A stretch of 64,000 nt of DNA from Lachnospiraceae bacterium. Its GTDB lineage: Bacteria > Bacillota > Clostridia > Lachnospirales > Lachnospiraceae. Of this stretch, positions 35,084-44,800 are shown piece by piece. Where the stretch lies: NCBI GenBank assembly GCA_022483465.1, contig JAKVNF010000001.1, forward strand, positions 1,488,001 through 1,552,000, written 5' to 3'. The notes beneath the pieces were generated by a model that was not told where the DNA came from, did not search any database, and saw only the letters and a program-made list of their open reading frames with translations. The translations under genes and the position numbers were made by a program. Position 1 is the first letter of the stretch. Every line of letters begins with the position of its first letter.

Positions 35084-36838
35084 GGGCCCTTTCACTTTTT
35101 TTGTGGGATGAGCCCTTCCTGACCGTCTCCGAGGTCCTCTGCCCCCGGTCCTCCACAGGTGCCCTCTGCTCTCCGTGTATCTGTACTCCCGGGCGGACCG
35201 TGGGAGCATCGCCGAGGGGCCCACGGTCTCGGAACAGCGTTCTCCATCAGATCCGCTTGTACGGATTTCTGGATGCATCCATGATCTTTAGGAAAAAGTA
35301 CTCATCATCTGGAAGGCCATAGGCTTTCCTGCGGATGACCTTGATGTGTGCGTTGATCCCCTCTATCTTCCCGGAGCTGATCGGACAGAGCCCGTATCCC
35401 ACAATGCCGTCAAAGTGGTTCTCAATGAGCCTGGCAAACCAGAGAAAGTGCTCATTTTTCGTGCCCCTGCACCAGTCGATGATATCTGTAAACTTCTCGA
35501 TCATCGTCGCCTGATTGGCTGAGGCATATGCTTCCTGCATGGCCTGCTTGATCAGATCACAGGTGAACAGCAGCTTGTTCGAGTTGATGATGTCGTCGTA
35601 TCGCCGCTCGAAATCGTCATGGGTATGCCTGTAATCGGTCGTACCGAAGATCGCAGATCCCTTGCGGCACACCTTGCCCTCACGGGCTTCCTGATCGTGT
35701 TTCTGCAGGGACTCCCTGCTGGCACAGAGTATCTTCCTTGACCCCTTCAGGATAGCAGCTTCCTCGACCAGGCCTTCCTTCTTCAGGCGGATCTGTTCCT
35801 CCTTCCGAACCTCGGCAATGACCTTCTCGTTGAAGTTCTTGACGATGTGGAAATGATCATAAACGATCTGGATCCAACCGCATTTTGCCTTGAAAGCCTC
35901 CTGGAAGTCGCTGTTCATATCCATGGCAACGGCCTCTACATGATGCATCCAGTCGTCACCCACCAGCTCCATGAATTCTTCTACAACGGCCTTTGTTTTG
36001 CCTGCTCGGATGAACAGCACCGCACCGGTTATCAGGTCTATGATGTGCGTCGCATATTTGTGTCCGTTATGCAGCTTGAACTCGTCAATGGCAAGATACC
36101 TTGCATAGGCGGCAGGCTTTTTGAGCTTGCCATTCTCATCCGCGTAAAGACTCTTCAGACGCTTAAGATCGATCTTCTTGATCGTATTGATGTTGACGCC
36201 AGTAATGATTGCCGTGTCCGTAAGGGTAAATTCATCCATAGAAAGATAGCGAATGATCAGCTGCTCAAGCTCCTTTGTAATCATCGAATCATCTGCCTTG
36301 AACGCGACATCCGGTGTGATGGTCTTGCCACAGAGATTGCATCTCCACTGGTACTTGTCGCACTCAATGATGGTTTGGCATGCCTGAAAGGGAATGTGTT
36401 TGATCTTCGTGTGGTAGGTCTGATTCTTGTACATCCTGCGCCCGCAGCAAGAGCATACAGGATGGTCCAGCTGGTCCAATTTACCGCGCAGAATATAAGC
36501 CCTTTTGAAGGTATTCTCACTCAGTTTGCTCTTCCGCATGGAGTGGAAGGGCCTGACGTCTCGAATAGGAACCTCTTCAACGCTCTCCTGATGGAACCCC
36601 GTCAGGTGGCTTGGGAACATCAGATAGTCATTTTGAGTCCGGGCAGCAAAAGACATTTGCCCATTCGCCTCGGTGTATGTATAATTCTGATTCATAAGAG
36701 GTTTCCTTTTTATCCCGTATTGCATATCTTGGTCGACGTGCAATCGAGATGATATCAGGAAATCTCTTTTTGTAAATAGAAGATATTCTCTATAGGCTGC
36801 CTTCTTTTAGTGCATCACACAAGAAAAATGAAAGACCC
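35084..36838 (-). mobile_element. ISL3-family insertion sequence
   Basis: About 1755 bp. The left end begins GGGCCCTTTCACTTTTTTTG and the right end, read inward on the other strand, begins GGGTCTTTCATTTTTCTTGT. About 23 of 29 positions match when one gap is allowed. Both sides are flanked by a T7 run in the same orientation (35077-35083 and 36839-36845), which looks like the target duplication (ISL3 elements usually make 8 bp). It carries one transposase gene. Confidence 0.8.
35247..36695 (-). CDS. ISL3 family transposase
   Basis: 482 residues from the ATG at 36695. An N-terminal zinc-ribbon-like part has CSCCGRRMYKNQ and CNLCGKTITPDV (about 100-150), then a helix-turn-helix region, then the DDE domain. 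Candidates for the acidic triad are D in LAIDEFKLHNG, D in VAMDMNSDFQEAF and E in SGKIEGINAHIKVIRRKAYG. The gene is full length with intact motifs, so the element may be active. Poor codon fit with the GC-rich neighbours (more A/T) suggests recent arrival. Confidence 0.9.
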   Translation of the reverse strand: MNQNYTYTEANGQMSFAARTQNDYLMFPSHLTGFHQESVEEVPIRDVRPFHSMRKSKLSENTFKRAYILRGKLDQLDHPVCSCCGRRMYKNQTYHTKIKHIPFQACQTIIECDKYQWRCNLCGKTITPDVAFKADDSMITKELEQLIIRYLSMDEFTLTDTAIITGVNINTIKKIDLKRLKSLYADENGKLKKPAAYARYLAIDEFKLHNGHKYATHIIDLITGAVLFIRAGKTKAVVEEFMELVGDDWMHHVEAVAMDMNSDFQEAFKAKCGWIQIVYDHFHIVKNFNEKVIAEVRKEEQIRLKKEGLVEEAAILKGSRKILCASRESLQKHDQEAREGKVCRKGSAIFGTTDYRHTHDDFERRYDDIINSNKLLFTCDLIKQAMQEAYASANQATMIEKFTDIIDWCRGTKNEHFLWFARLIENHFDGIVGYGLCPISSGKIEGINAHIKVIRRKAYGLPDDEYFFLKIMDASRNPYKRI

Positions 36839-36866
36839 TTTTTTTGCGGGGCCCGCGCCTTTTCTC

Positions 36867-38906
36867 TTATCTTACGCCGGAAAAAAACCGCTCAAACACC
36901 GGCATCGCATCCAGCGGCGCCGCGGTGTGAATGGTGCGGCCGCCCTCCAGGACGCTCCCATCCCGGGTGTCTTTCCAGGTGCCCGCGGGCAGGTAGACAT
37001 CCCGCTCCCGCTCTCCCAGGTGGAAGATCGGGGCGACCAGGTACTTTGCCCCGAACATGTACTGATCCTGGAGCTCCCAGCACTTCTGGTCCTCCGGGAA
37101 CTCGTAGAACATCGCCCGGATGAGGGGAGAGCCGTTCTCCGACGCCTCCCGGTAGAGATCTCTGATGTAGTCGTGCAGGCTGATCCGGATGTCGTAGTAC
37201 TTCTTCAGGATCTTGTACACATCCTCCCCGTAGCTCCAGAGCTCATTGGGCTGGCCGGTGTGGAGATATCCGCCGCCAAAGTCCCTGTGGTCCAGGGGCG
37301 GAATCGTGTAGGGTCCCCGGTCCCCGTGCATCCGAAGGACCGCCGTGTAGACCGCAAACTCATACCAGCGCACCAGGAGCTCCCGGAACGCCGGGTCCTC
37401 CACGTCGTCCGTCATAAAGCCCCCGATGTCGGTGGTCCACCAGGGGATACCCGCAAGGCCCATGTTCAGGCCGCACTGGAGCTGGTCGTAGAAGGCCTCG
37501 AAGGTGCTGGGCACATCGCCGCTCCAGATGACATTTCCGTACTTCTGGCTTCCCGCCCAGCCGCAGCGCAGGAGATTGACGACGGTGCCGTCCCCGAGAT
37601 CCTTCATCTTATCGTAGAAGACGCGGCTGTAGAGCTGGGGATAGAGGTTCGAGACCGACAGGGCGGGACCCGCTGCATAGCGATAGTGGTCGAAGTCATA
37701 GACCCCCAGGTCCGGCTCGGAGTTGTCCAGCCAGAAGCCGTCGATGCCGAGGTCATAGTAGTTCTTCTTGCAGACGTTCCAGACGTACTCCCGGGCCTTC
37801 GGATTGAAGACGTCGATCTCCACGCAGTCCCCCTGGAAGTCATAGGTCTGCAGGGCGCCGCGCTCGGTCTGCATGAGCAGCCCCTGGTCCAGCATGGGGC
37901 CGAAGTTCTCAGACCTGCGATCCACCGAGGGCCAGACCGAGACGATGACCTTGATGCCCATGGAGTGGAGCTCCTCCACCATGGCCTTCGGGTCCGGCCA
38001 GTAGGTCCTGTCAAACTTCCAGTCGCCCTGGACCGTCCAATGGAAGAAGTCGATGACGATCTGGTCAATCGCAATGCCCGCCTTCTGGTAAGCCCTTGCC
38101 ACCTCCAGCACCTCCTCCTGGGTCCGGTAGCGGAGCTTGCACTGCCAAAGGCCCATCCGATCCTCCGGGAACATCGGCGCCCTGCCGGTGACGCCGGTGT
38201 AGTTCTGCAGGATCTCCTTCGGGTTCTCCCCCACCGTGATCCAGTAGTCCATCTGGCGGGTGGACGCAGCAGTCCACTCGGTGACAGCCTTGCCGAAGGT
38301 GACCGTTCCCACCGCCGGGTTGTTCCACAGCATGCCGTATCCCAGGCTCGAGACCAGGAAGGGCACCGTGATCTGGGAATTTCTCTGGGCAAGCTCCAGC
38401 TGGCAGCCCTTTAAATCCATGTACTTCTGCTGGTACTGGCCCATACCGAAGAGCTTCTCGCCGTCATTTCCCTCAAAGCGGACCTGCAGGCGGTACTCCG
38501 TGCCCCCGAGGATCCCCTTCCAGGTGCGGTTTGTCACCTTCAGGCACCGGGACTCCCGGGAGATCGTGCCGTCATAGTTGCGGTAGTACTCCCGGAGGAT
38601 CTTCTCTCCCCTGCGGAAAAAGGTGATCACGCCCGCGTCGTTCACCGTGGCCGCAAGATCTCCGTTGGTGATCCTGGCCTCGGTGCGCCCGCGCATGCCG
38701 CCCCAGGGGGAGCGCTCCTCATATTCCCGAATCTCCACCTTCTCAGGCGTCCGATCCGCCTGCTCCGTCAGCGCCCAGTCTGTATCCTGGATGGCAGAAA
38801 GCTTTGTCGCCCGAACCCGCAGGGAATTCTTTCCCCAGCTCTCGATCCGGAGCAGTTCTCCCTCCCTTGCCGCCTCCAGTACACCGTCCCGATTGAAAAA
38901 CTGCAT
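36867..38906 (-). CDS. Glycoside hydrolase family 31 enzyme
   Basis: 679 residues. The GH31 nucleophile motif is GIDGFWLDNSEPDLG, with Asp in WLDNSEP as the nucleophile. The general acid is probably the Asp of VIWSGDVPSTFEAF. The N-terminal beta-sandwich and C-terminal sheets fill the usual length for alpha-glucosidases and alpha-xylosidases. It has no signal peptide, so it splits imported oligosaccharides. An AraC-type regulator is divergent. Alpha-xylosidase would fit the xylulokinase operon, but that is inference. Confidence 0.9.
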   Translation of the reverse strand: MQFFNRDGVLEAAREGELLRIESWGKNSLRVRATKLSAIQDTDWALTEQADRTPEKVEIREYEERSPWGGMRGRTEARITNGDLAATVNDAGVITFFRRGEKILREYYRNYDGTISRESRCLKVTNRTWKGILGGTEYRLQVRFEGNDGEKLFGMGQYQQKYMDLKGCQLELAQRNSQITVPFLVSSLGYGMLWNNPAVGTVTFGKAVTEWTAASTRQMDYWITVGENPKEILQNYTGVTGRAPMFPEDRMGLWQCKLRYRTQEEVLEVARAYQKAGIAIDQIVIDFFHWTVQGDWKFDRTYWPDPKAMVEELHSMGIKVIVSVWPSVDRRSENFGPMLDQGLLMQTERGALQTYDFQGDCVEIDVFNPKAREYVWNVCKKNYYDLGIDGFWLDNSEPDLGVYDFDHYRYAAGPALSVSNLYPQLYSRVFYDKMKDLGDGTVVNLLRCGWAGSQKYGNVIWSGDVPSTFEAFYDQLQCGLNMGLAGIPWWTTDIGGFMTDDVEDPAFRELLVRWYEFAVYTAVLRMHGDRGPYTIPPLDHRDFGGGYLHTGQPNELWSYGEDVYKILKKYYDIRISLHDYIRDLYREASENGSPLIRAMFYEFPEDQKCWELQDQYMFGAKYLVAPIFHLGERERDVYLPAGTWKDTRDGSVLEGGRTIHTAAPLDAMPVFERFFSGVR

Positions 38907-39039
38907 ATGTCCCTCCTTTGGTTGGTTTCACTCTGTTTTCTTTTCCCTATTCTTGTACTATATTGATAACCAACCCGAAATACTTGAACAGATTTGACCA
39001 TTCCTAACACAATTTTGATCATCTTGGAGGTGCCAGCCC

Positions 39040-39969
39040 ATGACGCAGGATATCGGAGAAAAACGCGTTTTCGGCATCCGCGAACCCGTCTTCCACGGGG
39101 GACCGGACTTTCACCTGATGCTCCACGACTTTGCCTCCAGGGAGCCGGTGCACCCCCACTGGCACACGGAGTACGAGATCCTCCTGTTCAACGACGGAGC
39201 AGGAACCATGCAGATCAACGCGGATCGCTTTCCCTTCCGCGCGGGCACCATCGTCTTTGTCCGGTCCGGGGCGGTGCACGGCATGACCCCCGCCAAAGGC
39301 ACCTCCTACGCGTTTTCTGCGGTCTGCTTTGGGCGGGAACTGATCGACAGCGCCGCCGGGGACGCGATCCAGCGAAAGTACATCACCCCGGAGGCGGAGG
39401 GAACGCTGCTCTTCCCCGCCTGCATTCCCAGGGAGCATCCCCTCTGGGAGGCCCTCGCGGCGCCCCTTCTCGAGATCCGCTCGGCGGGGAAACAGGGCTT
39501 TGCCGGCAGGGAGCTCCTCGTCAAGTCGGACCTTCTGCGCATCTGGTATCTTCTCTCCACCTCCCCGGTGCCCACGGGCCGCCCGACCGCTGTCCCAGAG
39601 GAGAAATTTCTCCTCCTGCGGCAGATCCTGCAGGAACTCCAGGCGCGGTATGCCGAGGACCTCACCCTGGGGGCGCTTGCCTCCTCCTTCCACATGAGCG
39701 AGGGGCAGCTCTGCCGCTTCTTCAAGCGGGGCACCGGCATGAGCGTGATCTCCTACCTGAATGATTATCGGATCACCGTCGCCTGCAGGATGCTCCGGGA
39801 GGGGAACGAGCCGGTGGGGCGGATCGCCGCCTCCGTGGGCTTTCGCAACATCTCCTATTTCAACCGGGTCTTCCGGCGCCTGGTCCGCTGCACCCCCGCC
39901 GCGTACCGGAAAAACCCGGAGGGGACCGGCCCCGCCGACCCCAGCAGCCTCTTACAGCCCGAAAAATAA
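39040..39969 (+). CDS. AraC family transcriptional regulator
   Basis: 309 residues. The N-terminal cupin domain (about 20-110) has HPHWHTEYEILLFNDG and FPFRAGTIVFVRSGAVHGM. The C-terminal pair of helix-turn-helix motifs (about 195-295) has LTLGALASSFHMSEGQLCRFF and FRNISYFNRVFRRLVRCTPA. GGAGGTGCC precedes the ATG. It is divergent from the GH31 gene with 133 bp between, so it is the likely sugar-responsive activator of that gene. Confidence 0.9.
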   Translation: MTQDIGEKRVFGIREPVFHGGPDFHLMLHDFASREPVHPHWHTEYEILLFNDGAGTMQINADRFPFRAGTIVFVRSGAVHGMTPAKGTSYAFSAVCFGRELIDSAAGDAIQRKYITPEAEGTLLFPACIPREHPLWEALAAPLLEIRSAGKQGFAGRELLVKSDLLRIWYLLSTSPVPTGRPTAVPEEKFLLLRQILQELQARYAEDLTLGALASSFHMSEGQLCRFFKRGTGMSVISYLNDYRITVACRMLREGNEPVGRIAASVGFRNISYFNRVFRRLVRCTPAAYRKNPEGTGPADPSSLLQPEK

Positions 39970-39997
39970 AGGGCGGGAACCGCACGGGTTCCCGCCC
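39966..39997. terminator. Terminator between AraC gene and hypA
   Basis: GGGCGGGAACC and GGTTCCCGCCC are perfect 11-bp arms. The minus side reads TTTATTTTT, so it is mainly the terminator of the hypA unit. Confidence 0.8.
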
Positions 39998-40005
39998 TGT
40001 CTTGT

Positions 40006-40350
40006 CTATTGCGCCCGAATACTCCGGACCACCACGTCCCGACCGGTCACCAGGCAGGTGTTGCCGCTGCCGCAGTGGGGACAGATCCTGCCGTGGGCCG
40101 TCGTCTTGTAGGTCGCCCCGCAGTCCCGGCAGCAGGAGATCCCCTCGATGACAACGAGGTTTAGCCTGCAGTCGCGCATGATCTCGGAGCGCTGGATCGC
40201 CCAGTTGTAGCAGTCCCGGAAGTAGTCCGGCACCACGGTGCTCACCTCCCCCACCTCGAGGTCGAGCTCCGTCACCTTCTCGGCGCCGCTCTTTCTTGCC
40301 GCCTGCTCCGCCATCTCGATGACGTGCAGCACGATGCCCAGCTCATGCAT
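40006..40350 (-). CDS. hypA: HypA-type nickel metallochaperone
   Basis: 114 residues starting MHELGIVLHVIEMAEQAA; the conserved Met-His-Glu is the nickel site of HypA. The zinc site is CRDCGA ... CPHCGS. The ATG at 40350 overlaps the end of the 962-residue oxidoreductase gene by 8 bp, so it is translationally linked. No hydrogenase, urease, HypB or other Ni enzyme is encoded in the window. It may serve a hydrogenase elsewhere or a different role beside the oxidoreductase. Confidence 0.85.
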   Translation of the reverse strand: MHELGIVLHVIEMAEQAARKSGAEKVTELDLEVGEVSTVVPDYFRDCYNWAIQRSEIMRDCRLNLVVIEGISCCRDCGATYKTTAHGRICPHCGSGNTCLVTGRDVVVRSIRAQ

Positions 40351-43231
40351 GTTCCGCGTTCCCAGTATTCTTTCCAGCATCGCCGTTTTCGCGCTGCGCC
40401 TTCTCGTAGGCCTTCCGCTTTTCCCGCATGATCTTTGCCTCCTCGGAGCCCGCGTTCATCGCGATCTTCACCGCCCGGGAGAGCTGGTAGGGAAGAAGGC
40501 CCGCGATCTTGTCCTCGCCCCGGCGCATATTCGTCATCTCCGGGTGGTCCCGGTAGAGGTGGATCGCGTCGAACTGGCACCTCGTGGTGCAGATGCCGCA
40601 GCCGATGCACTTGTTGGGATCCACCACGCTGGCGCCGCAGCCAAGGCACCTGCCGGTCTCGGTCTCCACCTGCTCCCTGGTGAGGGTCCCGCTCTCATCC
40701 CGGAAGGGATCTGCCCCCGCCCGCTTTCTTGCTGCCTCCTGGCGGCCCGCAGTGTCGTAGGAGCCGATGGTGAGGTCGTTCTTGTCAAATTCCTGGTAGT
40801 CGTGGCGGTCCCGCCCGATCGTCAGGCTCGCCCCGGGCTGCACATAGCGGTGCAGGGACTCCGCGGCGTAGTGGCCCTCCGCGATCGCGTCGATGACAAA
40901 CCGGGGCCCGGTCAAAAGGTCGCCTCCCACAAAGAGCTCCGGATCGGATGTCTGGAAGGTGAGGTCATCGGCCGCCGGGTAGTTTCCGTGGACAAAGTTG
41001 AGTGTGCGCCCCTCGAGGAGCTTCCCCCACTCCACTGTCTGGCCGATCGCAAACACGATCTGGCTACAGTCGAACGTCTTGGTCACGGTCTCATCGTACT
41101 GCGGGGCAAAGCGGCCCGTCGCAGGGTCGATGGTGCGGGTGCACTTCTTGCAGACAAGGCCCCGCACTTTTCCCGCCGCATCGACCAGGACCTCCTTGGG
41201 TCCCCAGCCGTCTGCGACGGCCACGCCGTCCTCCTTTGCCTCTTCCACCTCTGCGGTGCTCGCCGGCATCTCCCCTTCCTTTTCCAGGCAGACCATGGTG
41301 ACCGGCCCCGCGCCGCGGCGGCTCGCGTTTCTCGCACAGTCGATGGCGACGTTGCCGCCGCCCACCACAACGACCGACCCCTCCATGGCGGGGTTGTTCT
41401 CCTCATAGGCGCGCCGCAGGTAGTGCACGGCGATGTCGGTGCCTTCTGCCATGTCATTCGGAACGCCGGGGCGGCGTCCGCCCTGGCAGCCGATCGCCAG
41501 GTAGAAGGCGGCAAAGCCCTGCGCCTTCAGCTCGGAGAGCGTCACATCCTTGCCGACCTCGACGCCGCAGCGGATCGTGACGCCGAGCTTTTTCAGCACG
41601 TCGATCTCCGCCTGCAGCACGTCCTTCTCCAGCTTGTAGGTGGGGATGCCGTACTGCATCATGCCGCCGGGCAGCGCATTCTTCTCAAAGACCGTCGGCG
41701 CATAGCCAAGAAGCGCCAGATAGTAGGCGCAGGAGAGGCCCGCCGGGCCCGCCCCGATGATGGCGATCTTCTGGGGGAACTGCCCCGCCACCGAGGGAAC
41801 CGTCTTTGCCGGAAGATAGGGGTCCTTCCTGGCAAGATCCAGGTCCGCCACGAACTTCTTGACCGCATCGATGGAGACCGGCTGATCCACCGTGCCCCGG
41901 GTGCAGGCGTCCTCGCAGCGGCGGTTGCAGATGCGCCCGCAGACCGCCGGGAACGGGTTCATGGTCTTGATCAGGGCCAGGGCCTCATCGTACTTCCCCT
42001 CGTGGGCCTTTTTCAGATACCCCTGTACCGGCACGTGGGCGGGACAGGCCGCCTTGCAGGGGGAGGAGCCGGTGGGCCAGCTGTTGTGCATCCTGGCCGT
42101 ATCCCGGTAGTTCTCATCCCAGGCATACTTTCCCCAGCGGATCTTATCCGGCAGGATGGCCCGGGGGTAGGTCTGCTCCGTGCCGTCCTTTTTGCAGAGC
42201 TTCTGCCCGAGCTTAACCGCCCCCGCGGGGCAGGACTCGACGCACAGGCCGCAGGCGACGCAGTTCTCCGGCGTCACCTTTGCCGTGTAGGCGCTCCGGG
42301 AGAGATTCGGCGTGTTGAACAGAAGGCTGGTGCGCAGCGCGTTGCAGATCTTCACGTCGCAGTTGCAGATATCGAAGATCTTGTTCTCGCCGTCGATGTT
42401 GGTGATCTGGTGGACGAAGCCGTTCTCCTCCGCCCGCTTCAAAATCGCCAGGGCTTCCTCCGGGGTGATGTAGTGGGCGCGGCCGGTCTCCACGGTGTAG
42501 TCCGCCATGTCGCCGAGCTGAATGCACCAGTCCTCCGGGTCGTCCGCGCAGCCGTCCCCCAATGTCGTTCTGGAGTAGCGGCAGGAGCAGAGCCCTGCGG
42601 AGATGTGCCCCTCGTACTTCTTGAGCCAGTAGGAGATGTGCTCCAGATCCACCGACTCGTTGGTAAAGTCCACCGCCTGCTCCACCGGGATCACGTGCAT
42701 GCCGATGCCGTCTCCCCCGGGCGGCACCATCTGGGTGATGCCTGCCAGCGGCAGAAAGGTCATGCGCTCAAAGAAGGAGGCCACCGGCGGATTCTTGTCC
42801 ACCCGGTCCTTTGTGGAGTTGAACAGCTCCGCGGACCCGGGCACAAAGAAGGGCAGCCGCCACCTCTTGATGCGGGGCCGGTCCTTCAGCTCCCCGTTGT
42901 GGTCGTAGTTGTCCCCGTAGTCGTACTCCAGGATTCCGATCCGGCTCATCTCGTCCAAGAGTTCCTGCAGGTGCACCGGATCCTGCTCCGGACAGAGCTT
43001 TCGCATGTCCTCAAAGGTGTAAAACTTCCGCAGCTTCATCCGGTTCGCGACGTCCACCTGCTCGTCGGTGAGCACCTCCCGAAGTCCCCAGTACTCCGGA
43101 TCGTCCGTCGTCACGCCATGGATCTTGTGTGCTGCGATGTCTGTGATCTTGCGGCCCAGCTTTGCATAGGCCTCTTTTCGTTCTGTCTCGTTCTGATACA
43201 CCGAGCGCGGGTGTTTTGCCTGTTCCGGCAT
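40343..43231 (-). CDS. Multidomain iron-sulfur/FAD/NAD(P) oxidoreductase (GltD-like)
   Basis: 962 residues. An N-terminal region (1-300) with its own Cys residues precedes a ferredoxin site CVACGLCVESCP (324-335). Then comes the GltD-type helical iron-sulfur part (CKAACPAHVPVQGYL near 392, CGRICNRRCEDACTR near 431), an FAD site GAGPAGLSCAYYLALLGY near 493 and an NAD(P) site GGGNVAIDCARNASRRG near 623. A C-terminal ferredoxin-like site CIGCGICTTRCQ follows near 880. It should move electrons between NAD(P)H and iron-sulfur partners. The partner is unknown; no glutamate synthase large subunit is nearby. Followed by hypA. Confidence 0.85.
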   Translation of the reverse strand: MPEQAKHPRSVYQNETERKEAYAKLGRKITDIAAHKIHGVTTDDPEYWGLREVLTDEQVDVANRMKLRKFYTFEDMRKLCPEQDPVHLQELLDEMSRIGILEYDYGDNYDHNGELKDRPRIKRWRLPFFVPGSAELFNSTKDRVDKNPPVASFFERMTFLPLAGITQMVPPGGDGIGMHVIPVEQAVDFTNESVDLEHISYWLKKYEGHISAGLCSCRYSRTTLGDGCADDPEDWCIQLGDMADYTVETGRAHYITPEEALAILKRAEENGFVHQITNIDGENKIFDICNCDVKICNALRTSLLFNTPNLSRSAYTAKVTPENCVACGLCVESCPAGAVKLGQKLCKKDGTEQTYPRAILPDKIRWGKYAWDENYRDTARMHNSWPTGSSPCKAACPAHVPVQGYLKKAHEGKYDEALALIKTMNPFPAVCGRICNRRCEDACTRGTVDQPVSIDAVKKFVADLDLARKDPYLPAKTVPSVAGQFPQKIAIIGAGPAGLSCAYYLALLGYAPTVFEKNALPGGMMQYGIPTYKLEKDVLQAEIDVLKKLGVTIRCGVEVGKDVTLSELKAQGFAAFYLAIGCQGGRRPGVPNDMAEGTDIAVHYLRRAYEENNPAMEGSVVVVGGGNVAIDCARNASRRGAGPVTMVCLEKEGEMPASTAEVEEAKEDGVAVADGWGPKEVLVDAAGKVRGLVCKKCTRTIDPATGRFAPQYDETVTKTFDCSQIVFAIGQTVEWGKLLEGRTLNFVHGNYPAADDLTFQTSDPELFVGGDLLTGPRFVIDAIAEGHYAAESLHRYVQPGASLTIGRDRHDYQEFDKNDLTIGSYDTAGRQEAARKRAGADPFRDESGTLTREQVETETGRCLGCGASVVDPNKCIGCGICTTRCQFDAIHLYRDHPEMTNMRRGEDKIAGLLPYQLSRAVKIAMNAGSEEAKIMREKRKAYEKAQRENGDAGKNTGNAEHA

Positions 43232-43417
43232 CGTCTTTCCTCCCTGTTCATCCCCTGTTGTCTGCCGCAGGAATTCCCCTGCATCTGTTTGCTTCTATCA
43301 GCGTACCATTTTTGGCAGGGACGCGTAAAGGCGGAAACCCGTAGAATTCTTCGGCGTTTTCAGCGACATATTGCACAAAAGTTAATCAGATTTGAATCAA
43401 GTATTTGATCAACATAG

Positions 43418-43451
43418 AAAAAGCGGGACATTCCCGAAGGGAATGCCCCGC
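43418..43451 (-). terminator. Terminator of the second SLC13-type permease gene
   Basis: GCGGGACATTCCC and GGGAATGCCCCGC pair around GAA; the minus strand continues TTTTTC. Confidence 0.8.
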
Positions 43452-43480
43452 CAGAAGATGCAGGAACGGCGCTGTGCGGA

Positions 43481-44767
43481 TTACCTCCAGACAAACCAGA
43501 TGAAGAGGTAGCCCACGATCACAGCCGTCAGGGTGAAGGGAACGCCGATCTTCATGAAGTCCCCGAAGGAGGTGGAGTACCCCTCCTTCTTCAGGATGCC
43601 CACCGCCGTGATGTTGGCACTGGCGCCGATCGGGGTGATGTTGCCGCCCAGGGTGGCACCGGTCAGCAGGCCGAAGTACAGCAGATAGGGATCGATGCCC
43701 ATCAGGGCACAGATCTGCCGGATGATGGGAAGCATGGTGGCAACATAGGGGATGTTGTCGATGAAGGCCGAGGCCACCACCGAGCCCCAGACGATGATCG
43801 TGTAGAGCAGGAACAGGTTTCCGCCGCCTGCCGCCGCGATCAGCTGTGCCGCCAGGTCGATGAGGCCCACATCCGTGATGCCCTGGATCACCAGAAACAG
43901 GCCGCAGAGGATGAGGAGCGTCTCAAAGTCCACCGACAGGACGGCAGGCTTGATCTTGTCCGTCCCCTTGGTCCGGATGATGTCCTCGAGCATTGTGATC
44001 ACCGCGATGATGCAGCAGATCAGGCCGTTGATGAAGGAGGGCGTGTTCGGGACAAAGGAGGCGATGATCAGACATACCACCACGGAGCACAGGGCCACCG
44101 TCGGGAAGTAGTTGGTGACCTTGGTGGTGCTCTTGGCGTCCACCGGCTGGTTGTACTTGTGGAACAAGAGCATCATGATCGGAACCGTGGCGATGGCGCC
44201 CAGCTCCACGGACCAGAAGATGCCGAGCCGCCCGTTCATCCAGAAGAAATCCATGAAGTTCATGCCCGCATAGCCGCCGAGCATGATGGAGGTGGTGTCT
44301 CCCACCAGGGTGGCCGCGCCCTGCAGGTTGGAGGAGACCGCGACCGACAGGATCATCGGCGCCGGGGAGATCTTGAGCTTCTTGCACACCGCCAGGGCAA
44401 CCGGGGCGATCATCAGCACCGTGGCCACGTTGTCGATGAAGGCGGAGACCGCGCCGGAGAACAGAGACATCAGGATGATGACCCACATGACGTTGGAACA
44501 TCGCCCGAGGATCAGCTCCGCGAGCAGGTTCGGCATCTTCGACTCGGTGAAGTAGTACACGATGAGCATCGTGCCGCCGATCATCATGATGACGTTCCAG
44601 TTGATCGAGGAGAGCAGATAGAGCGGGGAGCGGGACCCCAGCACCCCGAGAATGACGAATACCACGGCGACCGCCCAGATGGCGTACACCCGCCACTCCT
44701 GCTTGGCCACCATCACCACGTACATGGCGATGAACAGGATCAGTGCGATGATCTGCATGCTTGTCAC
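43481..44767 (-). CDS. SLC13/ArsB-NhaD-type ion permease
   Basis: 428 residues with about twelve helices. FIDNVATVLMIAPVALAVC and FIDNIPYVATMLPIIRQIC are the two inverted-repeat binding loops; FIDN in place of SNT places it nearer the ArsB/NhaD side of the ion transporter superfamily. I take the GTG at 44767, since AGGAGGT is 7 bp before it, while the ATG three codons later is too far. A terminator-like hairpin lies just before it in the leader. Substrate unknown. Confidence 0.82.
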   Translation of the reverse strand: MTSMQIIALILFIAMYVVMVAKQEWRVYAIWAVAVVFVILGVLGSRSPLYLLSSINWNVIMMIGGTMLIVYYFTESKMPNLLAELILGRCSNVMWVIILMSLFSGAVSAFIDNVATVLMIAPVALAVCKKLKISPAPMILSVAVSSNLQGAATLVGDTTSIMLGGYAGMNFMDFFWMNGRLGIFWSVELGAIATVPIMMLLFHKYNQPVDAKSTTKVTNYFPTVALCSVVVCLIIASFVPNTPSFINGLICCIIAVITMLEDIIRTKGTDKIKPAVLSVDFETLLILCGLFLVIQGITDVGLIDLAAQLIAAAGGGNLFLLYTIIVWGSVVASAFIDNIPYVATMLPIIRQICALMGIDPYLLYFGLLTGATLGGNITPIGASANITAVGILKKEGYSTSFGDFMKIGVPFTLTAVIVGYLFIWFVWR

Positions 44768-44800
44768 TTGCCTTACCTCCTACGCCGGACCTGCCCCGGC

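Noticed and set aside
40006-43231. Hydrogenase operon
   Set aside because: HypA is present, but no large or small hydrogenase subunit or other hyp gene is in the window.
40238-43408. A 1056-codon open frame on the plus strand
   Set aside because: It is antisense to the oxidoreductase and hypA, with no recognisable motifs.
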